A DNA stretch of 64,000 bases, from contig CP075494.1 in NCBI GenBank assembly GCA_021613535.1, positions 14,136,001 through 14,200,000 of the forward strand. Direction: 5' to 3'. Source of the DNA: Adineta vaga (Eukaryota; Rotifera). The notes under the pieces are model-generated. The model saw only the letters and a list, made by a program, of their open reading frames with translations, had not been told where the DNA came from and ran no database searches. A program made the translations under genes and the position numbers. Shown piece after piece: positions 51,279 through 64,000 of this stretch. Numbering within the stretch: the stretch's first letter is position 1; each line of letters opens with the position of its first letter.

Positions 51279-51854
51279 TTATGTTCTATCTGACGAATAA
51301 AGTATTTGATTAACAAATGATAAATCTAAATCAGAGACTGGTGGTATTGCATCTGTATCTGTAGTTTTAAGATGTGTTCGTTTTCTTGTATGTCGATCTA
51401 AATGAAGATTTCATCGTATGTTGATCTTCGATTTCTTTTTAAACAATGTTTATTACTAACCATGAATTAAACTCATACTATCTAATGTTGGTACAGATAA
51501 ACTATTAACTAAACAATTTCCAAGAACAATACCAATTAGAAGTGCAAGTATCAAAACAGCAATTGCTATTGACCAATATCTAAGTTAAAATATTCATCAA
51601 TGAGATTTCGAAAAACCTATTTTCTTTTTGTTACTTGTGTGGATAATAAGTAAGACCAATTTTCTCAAACCAATCATTTGGTAAATATGCCCAGAGTACA
51701 TAGATACCTTAATATGCATATATAATAGAAACATACAAAAAAAAACATTTCGTGCTATTAGAAATTTACCGAATGCAAAAATCGATGTAACATAAAGAAA
51801 AAAACCGATAACCGCTCGTTCAGGACGAGGCGCTGGTGAGGGAGTCGTTGACAT
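51279..51854 (-). CDS. PIGP: PIGP, subunit of GPI-GlcNAc transferase
   Basis: Four exons (51854-51770, 51707-51635, 51579-51461, 51397-51279) give 131 residues; human isoforms have 134-158. The start PSPAPRPERAVIGFFLYVTS matches the PLPERAIYGFVLFLSS of human PIG-P. YVLWAYLPNDWFEKIGLTYYP matches its VWAFIPESWLNSLGLTYWP, and YWSIAIAVLILALLIGIVLG is the second membrane span. The conserved tail DAIPPVSDLDLSFVNQILY corresponds to AIPALRDISISEVNQMFF. It is part of the ER complex that makes the first GPI-anchor precursor, GlcNAc-PI. No neighbour has a linked function. Confidence 0.92.
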
Positions 51855-52598
51855 CTACAAGAAAAACTGATATGTTCTATATAATAATATGATTGTCAGT
51901 TAAGATAATTAATTATGTAAAACCTTGCAATCAACCAATGATCAAAAGAGCAAAGATTTCTCTTAGAGATGGCAGTATAGCCTCTTACTTCGATTCTCAA
52001 ATATCATCCTTTTATCCGCACGTAGTTACTCTACTTACTAACCATTTTGTCAAACTTGTCTTCCGAATCGAAATAAATTCAAAAAAAAACTTTCTTTTTA
52101 TTTCATCCAATTCTGTCATTCAACATTCTTTCAACACAACGGACGAGAAAAAAAGCGAAGCGAGCACACATACACACACACACACACAGGTGTACATTAA
52201 AAAAAAAGAAACAAACTAAATTCGATCGAAACATCTGACTGAAACGAGAAACATTTTCGACATAATCTTTTTTTTTTCTTTCTAATTTTATTCCAGTTCA
52301 TTCTATATACACAAATATAAACATCATTTGAAACAGCAAGAAAAAGAAAAATTCACGCACAAACATGAAAAAAAGAAAATTTGGTTTTGATTGCATAAAG
52401 AAACAAAAACAGTACATAAATATATTAGAATTATTGAAGACGACAAAAAAATATAAATATCAAAACTATGAGATTCTTTCTCTTATGTATAGGGACTCGC
52501 TTTCCAATAGACATTTGGCGATTCAAAACCATTTCCCATTGCTGATTTCACTTCTAGAAAAAGAATTAGAATATGAACCGTAGTTTTACGAAGCAGAT
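51855..52598. other. Intergenic region with (CA)n
   Basis: Spacer between the MAGI stop and the PIGP start (both minus strand). It contains a (CA)n tract at about 52164-52188 and A-rich runs. The open frames at 51893-52219 and 52365-52583 (plus strand) are Lys/Ser-rich and AT-driven; I do not support them as genes. Confidence 0.5.
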
Positions 52599-58580
<5,982 letters not shown>

Positions 58581-59997
58581 TATATTATCTTGGCATAGTT
58601 TTCATTCTATAAAATTATTGGAATGTTAAATGAAAGATTCTTGTCAGTGTCACTAGTAGTTAACATCTAAAACTGTTGATTGCAAGATCAATATTTTTTT
58701 TTCTTTCTTTTTAATATGAAAAGAGAAAGAAAAAAAAAGAAAGAAAACATAGAATTACATAATACAATAAAATAGTGTTAAAAGAAAACGAAATTCTATC
58801 AACACTATACTTATTGAAATCAAAATGAGAGCGAGACAGAAATTTTCTTTAACCTTGACATGGGCAATTGACGACAATGATTTAGCAATGTGAACATCGA
58901 ATATATGGGCACTTATAAAGAGAGGGAGAGAGAGAGAAGAAAAAGGGGGGAAAGATGGAACAAGAATGAAGGAGGGATCGTTATAGTAAGAGATCAAATA
59001 TGTGTATCGATGTGCTACCACAAAGCGAAACAAAGAGCGATTGTGTTCAGTCTACTGCGATCGATTTTTTTTCTTCATTTCTTTTTTTTCTCTTTCAGAC
59101 GCAAATCATCATCGAACAGCATCAATAATCCGATGATAAGCGTCTGAAAATCGAGTTTCTAACTGTTACTATTGCTTTAAAATGAGACCATTCTCTCTCA
59201 GAATGATGACGTATGCAAAAAAAACACACATCTTCTGCACTTTCTATCTTCTTCGCAACATCATTCAATCGTAGTTTTCTTCTATACACACACATATATA
59301 TATATATAAACAAGTGTAATCATGTTAACACATCAACACTATATTCTCTGTCATGCTTGCTCATGCAACAACGCTTGATTTGTCTATTTTCACTAACTTG
59401 TGTTTCTCAAGAGACTAGATAAGAAAACAAAGGCATACTTATGACGTCAATTCGGCAAACATCATGAAGAATAAAAGATAATCTTCAGTAATATAAAGCT
59501 AAAATATTCATATTATTCTTTGTAAATTATCAATGTTCTTCATAGATGACCTAAAAAAGAAAGAAAAAAAGAAATAAGAAAAGAATTCGTCTATCGCTTT
59601 CTCTCTTTCTCTCTCTCTTTCGTTCACAATGTGTCTATTCAATTGTTGTTCAATCGCTAAAACAAATACAAAGGATTTACTATCGATCAGTTTTGATAAC
59701 AAATGAACGAAGAGATTAGAAAGTTTCTTCTTCTATCAACTCGAACGAAGAAAACAAACAAATCAACCATTAAGGTTTTTCTTTATCTATATTTTTTATC
59801 TTTGAAAAAAAAATATCCAATGATCAACATATACGAAAAAAAAGAAGAGAAAAGAATGAGCAAACACACGCGAAATAGAAATAAATATATATATATGTAA
59901 CATAAAAATGGACAATATTATATTCAATGAAAATAAACAAATTTAACTGAAGTAAAGAACTAAAACAAATGCAATTAATCATAGATAAAGAAAATCT
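58581..59997. other. Intergenic region upstream of MAGI
   Basis: 1.4 kb with several GA-rich and CT-rich runs (about 58915-58950 and 59595-59625) and TA runs near 59295 and 59885. Open frames such as 58755-59033 and 59508-59702 follow these low-complexity runs and are not supported. Confidence 0.5.
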
Positions 59998-61218
59998 TTA
60001 AGTCGATGATAAATCATAATATTTGCCTGTATTTGGATCACAAAAAAGTTTTAATGTTGCATCATAACAAAGTTGAACTAATTCACTATCACTGGTTGAA
60101 TCAAGAAATTCATCGTTAATATTCGTATTGGAATTCGATTTTTTTATTGAATCTGTTGAATTTAATTTGAAAGTATATGTTAGACCAATATCAAGACTAT
60201 TGCCAATTGTTGTATTGTTTTCAGTTGCAATTGATGCAAGTAAAGAAGGTATTTTTGCATTTGCACTTGAACGCATTTCACTTTGATAATATTGGGCGAA
60301 ACGTTTTCGTGCTGCTAATTCTTCATCGGGTTTTAATGTACGTGGTGATAATCGAAATGTTGTGACATCAGATGGATTTGAAACGTCATAGTCATATTTA
60401 CTCGAATCTAAAGTTGTTTGTGGTTGTTGTTTAGATGATGATTCATTTGGATTCCAATCTTTTTCAAGTTGAATCTCAGCAAGAATAGCTGCTAAATCCA
60501 TTGAATCAGCCATTTCTGGCTCATTATTATCCAAGAGATCGTCTCGATTTGTTAATGCCTGTCTTGGTGATAGGACAGGAGGAGGAATTGGCAATGATGG
60601 TTGTGGTTGTGGAGATATACGATTATTGTCGGAATTTGATGGAATAGGATGTTCTTGTTTAGATGATGGTCGATGAAAAAGGAAGACAATACGTCGTTTT
60701 TGTACAGCTTTTGGAACTTTGGATGTTTTTTGTTCTTTAATAAGAGCATTTAAAGACGATTGCTGTTGTTGTTCGTCTGGTTTTAGATGCTGATTAATTG
60801 AATCAGTTGTTCGATTGGTATATGAACGAAATGTTAATGATTCATTTGCTGATAAAGCTTTTGGTTGATTTAATCTTGAACGTGGAGAATTTTCACCAGG
60901 CGCTGATGAAACACGTTGTCGAACGAGACTTTGATTTGATAATCGTCGATTTCGTTGAAGTTCACGTGGTGGATTACTAAATGTATAGATTTGTTTTGCA
61001 GATTTGACAGAAATACTTTCATTCGTATTAAAATGATGACGTGGTGTCGGTGGAGTTTGTGATGATAATAATTTGACTGGTAATGATTCACCAATCGCTG
61101 GTATTGGAAGATGAAGAAGTCTTGAATGTTCGTTTGTCATTGCATTTGATGTTGATCGAATATTTCGTCGAGAAAATGATGCTGACGATGGATTATTTTG
61201 ATATGTTGTTATAGACAT
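59998..61218 (-). CDS. Intrinsically disordered protein, function unknown
   Basis: Single exon of 406 residues. The composition is rich in Ser, Asn, Pro, Gln and Arg with short motifs such as RVSSAPGENSPRSRLNQPK and SPRQALTNRDD, typical of a disordered, phosphorylated protein. Possible ordered elements are ADSMDLAAILAEIQLEKDW (amphipathic helix), EELAARKRFAQYY, and a C-terminal SELVQLCYDATLKLFCDP followed by NTGKYYDL. The latter looks like a small conserved module and would be the best handle for homology. No signal peptide or membrane segment. It reads well as protein over its whole length with no intron signal needed, so I trust the frame more than the function. Confidence 0.72.
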   Translation of the reverse strand: MSITTYQNNPSSASFSRRNIRSTSNAMTNEHSRLLHLPIPAIGESLPVKLLSSQTPPTPRHHFNTNESISVKSAKQIYTFSNPPRELQRNRRLSNQSLVRQRVSSAPGENSPRSRLNQPKALSANESLTFRSYTNRTTDSINQHLKPDEQQQQSSLNALIKEQKTSKVPKAVQKRRIVFLFHRPSSKQEHPIPSNSDNNRISPQPQPSLPIPPPVLSPRQALTNRDDLLDNNEPEMADSMDLAAILAEIQLEKDWNPNESSSKQQPQTTLDSSKYDYDVSNPSDVTTFRLSPRTLKPDEELAARKRFAQYYQSEMRSSANAKIPSLLASIATENNTTIGNSLDIGLTYTFKLNSTDSIKKSNSNTNINDEFLDSTSDSELVQLCYDATLKLFCDPNTGKYYDLSST

Positions 61219-62898
61219 AATTTATACAAACTAATATATAATCCATTCATCAAAAACAATTCTAAATAAGAAAAATCATTTTCTTAATTATTTTCTTTTT
61301 TATTAGTATATTTTTTTCTTCTTGTCTCAAATGATGAATGTTGAGTATGAATTGACGATGGTGAAATATGAGGTATTACGAAGAGTTTTTTTTACTTCTT
61401 CTTCTTCTTCTTCTTGTTCTTTTATTTTTCTTTCTTTCTTTTTTTTAATTCGAAAAAATATCGACAACCAACAGAATTGAATGAAGTCTTCTTTTTCTAT
61501 TTTCTCTCAACCCTTGATTTAAAATGATTAGAATAAAATTTTCTTTTTTTAGTTCTTTCTTCCAATGAAATTAAATGTTATTTTATTGGCCACAAAAATA
61601 AGCCAGCCGTTCAAAAATAAAAAATATATAGTTCAATATAAAAGAATGTCATTTGCACATCTAGCGACATCTATTATGAATTACAGTTTGATTGACATCA
61701 TCATATACTTCAACACATAAGTTTTTTTATGCAAATAGACCAACTATTAAATATGAAAGATTTCTGTATAAATAATGTCAATTATACACGTAAATATCTA
61801 GGCTATATTATTTCGTTTTTAAAGAAGATTAAAGGTAACCCTATCCGGTGAACTTGTCATTCTTTATTCATCGAATCCTTAGAAAAAATTATAAAAACAA
61901 AAAAAAGTACGAAGAACATCCGTATTTGAAGTTTTTTGTTTACTGAATTCTCACCGCACTCTGTTTTTTTGTAGAAATTGTATGATTTCAGATAAGTATT
62001 GGGCGTCAGCAAGATAAAAGATTGTGTCTAGATTTAATTTACGTAATTTTCATGGAAATGTTGCAAGAATTTTCGATTCTTTCCTATATGTTTTATAATA
62101 ATCATGTCTTTTTGTCCATATACATAATTGTATTGATTTCTTTAATATTAACTAGTTTTAATTATCTTGAAAATATCTGAAACTAAGTTCACATAATCCA
62201 GTTTTAAGCAAATATAGTAAATAGCATCAGATTGAAAGAACATGTAGTTTGTCGAATACATTTCATTTCAAACAGATGAACTCGAATGACTAGTGAAAAC
62301 AGTAACAAGAACTTAGTTTATCCATTCAGAATAAAGAAATGCATCGATTGAAAGATCACTTAAAGAATAGTTCACTATCTTAAGGCTATATAGTAAAGTG
62401 CTCTTTATAATAAGCTCTCTTATTTTCTATAGAACAGTTGCAATTCTGATTAACAATGTATCATTCTAGTTCTATCGATCATTTCTAATGTCAATTTTCT
62501 CATTACTTACTTCTTATATAACAAGAGCGTGGATGAGAAAATATATACATATGATAGAATGATGGAAATAAAACAGTATCTTCATTTGTAATAGATGTCG
62601 TTGTTTATTTAAAAATCAGAATTATGAAAATCTTTTCGTTAAAAAATTTAAAAAACCAAAAAATTCTAATTCGTTGAAGAATTTCTTTTTTACTTCTGAT
62701 TAGTTTGTCCAATAATTTACTTATTGAACAAAATCAATTGATTTTCTTCTCTTGTCTGTTACATTCGATGAGTCATAGAAATCAAACAGTTGAATGAAAC
62801 CTTTTACCATCTATTTCTAAACATTTTTTTTTCTCTCAACAAATCATTATATATATATTTTAGAAAATGAGCCATTTTCAACGAATATTAATTCTAAA
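61219..62898. other. Divergent intergenic region
   Basis: 1.7 kb between the disordered-protein gene and USP7. It contains a (TTC)n tract at about 61394-61415 and is otherwise AT-rich without coding signal. A short upstream ORF of USP7 lies at its end. Confidence 0.5.
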
Positions 62899-62902
62899 AT
62901 GA
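62867..62902 (+). promoter_or_regulatory. Upstream ORF overlapping the USP7 start
   Basis: An ATG 4 nt after a TTTTAG acceptor (62862-62863) opens 11 codons and stops at TGA 62900-62902. This stop overlaps the USP7 ATG (62899-62901) in an ATGA arrangement. Confidence 0.6.
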
Positions 62903-64000
62903 GTGGTATCAAACGAACTTATCTTGCTGAAGAATGTTCAGCAACAACGAATGACAATAATTCATCATTAATCGATAATAATATTCAACCATCAAGTCCA
63001 ATTGATTCACCACAAACAAAAAAACTTCGACGATCATCTTCACATCATACGACTGAATCAGAAAATGATGATGAAACTCAAGAAGATCAATATGAACAAG
63101 AAAATGGCATAATAAATGGTAAGAAAACGGATAATTTCCAATGATTTTCTCTATATATTTAATTCAGGTCATTCACCAGTTCGATCGGAAAGATCGGAAG
63201 AAGAAGACGATGATGACGATGAAGAAGATGATGATGAAGATGAAGAAGCAACTGAAGCTGAACCAGAAGGTTTCTCAGATGATTCAATCATTCATGTCAG
63301 TTTTGATAATGGCAAAGATGATAGTAAAACAATTCTTCGAAAAGTATTTCAATAAACTCATTGTTTTTCTTTTCTTCTAATTTCAAGTTTTTCGTTATGA
63401 TGGTTCAATTCGTTTTCATATTGTTGCACCAACTCGTCCACAATATGGTCAATTAACAAGTGATCCATCTATTATACGTACTTTTGTTTGGACTTTATTA
63501 GCATTTTCAAAACCAAATTATGATAATTGTCATAATGATGGTGGAACGTTTAGTTTATTTCTTAAATGTGAACCAGAAAAACTTTCACCAGGTTGGTCAA
63601 TCTTTGCTAAAGCTGAATTAACTCTTGTCCATGCCACTGATCCAAATAAAAATTTCGTGAAAAGTAAGTGAATAGTTCGAATATTATTGATTATGATTGT
63701 TTTGTTTTGTTTTTTGTAGAAATTAATCATCTATTCAATGCACGCTCAATTGATTGGGGTTTTCATCAATTCAAATCATTAAAAGTATACTTGATAGAAG
63801 TATTTTAGACGAAAAAATTATGTGTGTTTTTCTTGTAGGAAATTTATAGCGAATATATTCATTGGCCTGATAATACAATTCAAATTGAAGCAAAAATTCA
63901 CGCAGATGCTCCACGAAATGTTGAGTAAGTTGACATTTTCTGTTTCTCTTTTTATGAAAATCTCGATTTTAGATGGGATTCCAAAGGACAAACTGGTTTT
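62899..64000 (+). CDS. USP7: USP7 deubiquitinase, N-terminal part (3' truncated by window)
   Basis: Exons 62899-63118, 63168-63323, 63388-63663, 63720-63784, 63839-63924 and 63973 onward give 277 residues to the window end. The first part is Ser/Asn-rich and then strongly acidic (a run of Asp/Glu around residues 80-105). Next comes the MATH/TRAF-like domain: FRYDGSIRFHIVAPTRPQYG, LSPGWSIFAKAELTLVHA, INHLFNARSIDWGFHQF and IQIEAKIHADAPRNV. It then reaches WDSKGQTGF, where human USP7 has WDSKKHTGY just before the catalytic domain. USP7 removes ubiquitin from p53, MDM2 and others in the nucleus; the MATH domain reads P/A-x-x-S peptides. The third exon needs the donor at 63324 (phase 1); the later GT at 63344 would break the frame. 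Confidence 0.92.

Noticed and set aside
52365-52583. 72-residue Lys-rich plus-strand frame next to the MAGI stop
   Set aside because: AT-driven, antisense to the MAGI 3' flank, no recognisable features.
63344-63387. 44-nt intron in USP7 using the GT at 63344
   Set aside because: It shifts the frame out of the MATH domain and is shorter than any other intron here; the donor at 63324 fits.

Overview
This is nuclear DNA of a small invertebrate animal. It is A+T-rich, protein genes are cut by many introns of about 50-70 bp with GT..AG ends, coding density is high, and the genes are metazoan orthologues (UBE3A, XRCC1, PUF60, PDSS2, FLCN, EIF2B5, MAGI, USP7, EEF1A). The giant FG-GAP repeat protein, the compact introns and the splice acceptors close in front of start codons fit a rotifer, most likely a bdelloid. 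That assignment is inference; no rRNA or mitochondrial marker is present to confirm it.

Layout. 0-4.5 kb: the 3' end of a UBE3A-type HECT ubiquitin ligase, a small RIIa-domain (RIIAD1-like) gene and a BTB/POZ gene. 4.5-10.3 kb: one giant minus-strand gene for a type II membrane protein with 35 FG-GAP-like repeats. 11.3-17.5 kb: a tight plus-strand run XRCC1 > PUF60 > PDSS2 with gaps of 115 and 143 bp. 18.7-21.7 kb: a tetraspan claudin-like gene facing a TBATA-like gene. 23-27.6 kb: a Cys-loop ligand-gated channel subunit and a rhodopsin-like GPCR. 27.9-30 kb: a claudin-like protein with a repetitive F-x-R tail, directly downstream of SSR2 (TRAP-beta). 30.3-35.3 kb: a divergent nuclear receptor, folliculin and a short-chain dehydrogenase. 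35.9-37.2 kb: a second GPCR, followed by 2.7 kb with no gene that I can see. 39.9-45.6 kb: EIF2B5, mitochondrial ribosomal protein MRPL2 and a torsin-like AAA+ ATPase. 45.7-50.5 kb: a small coiled-coil protein and two tandem EF1-alpha genes that are almost identical from start to stop codon. 51.3-58.6 kb: PIGP and a MAGI scaffold with six PDZ domains and no WW domains. 60-61.2 kb: a disordered protein of unknown function. 62.9 kb to the end: the start of USP7.

Most genes are unrelated housekeeping, signalling or membrane functions. The recurrent organisational theme is closely packed same-strand genes in which the downstream gene has a 3' splice acceptor within 2-30 nt of its ATG, as expected if polycistronic transcripts are resolved by spliced-leader trans-splicing. 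For almost all multi-exon genes the exon chain was worked out by hand, and total coding length came out as a multiple of three with no internal stop. Splice sites remain predictions without RNA evidence. No transposon, CRISPR array, rRNA or tRNA gene was recognised.
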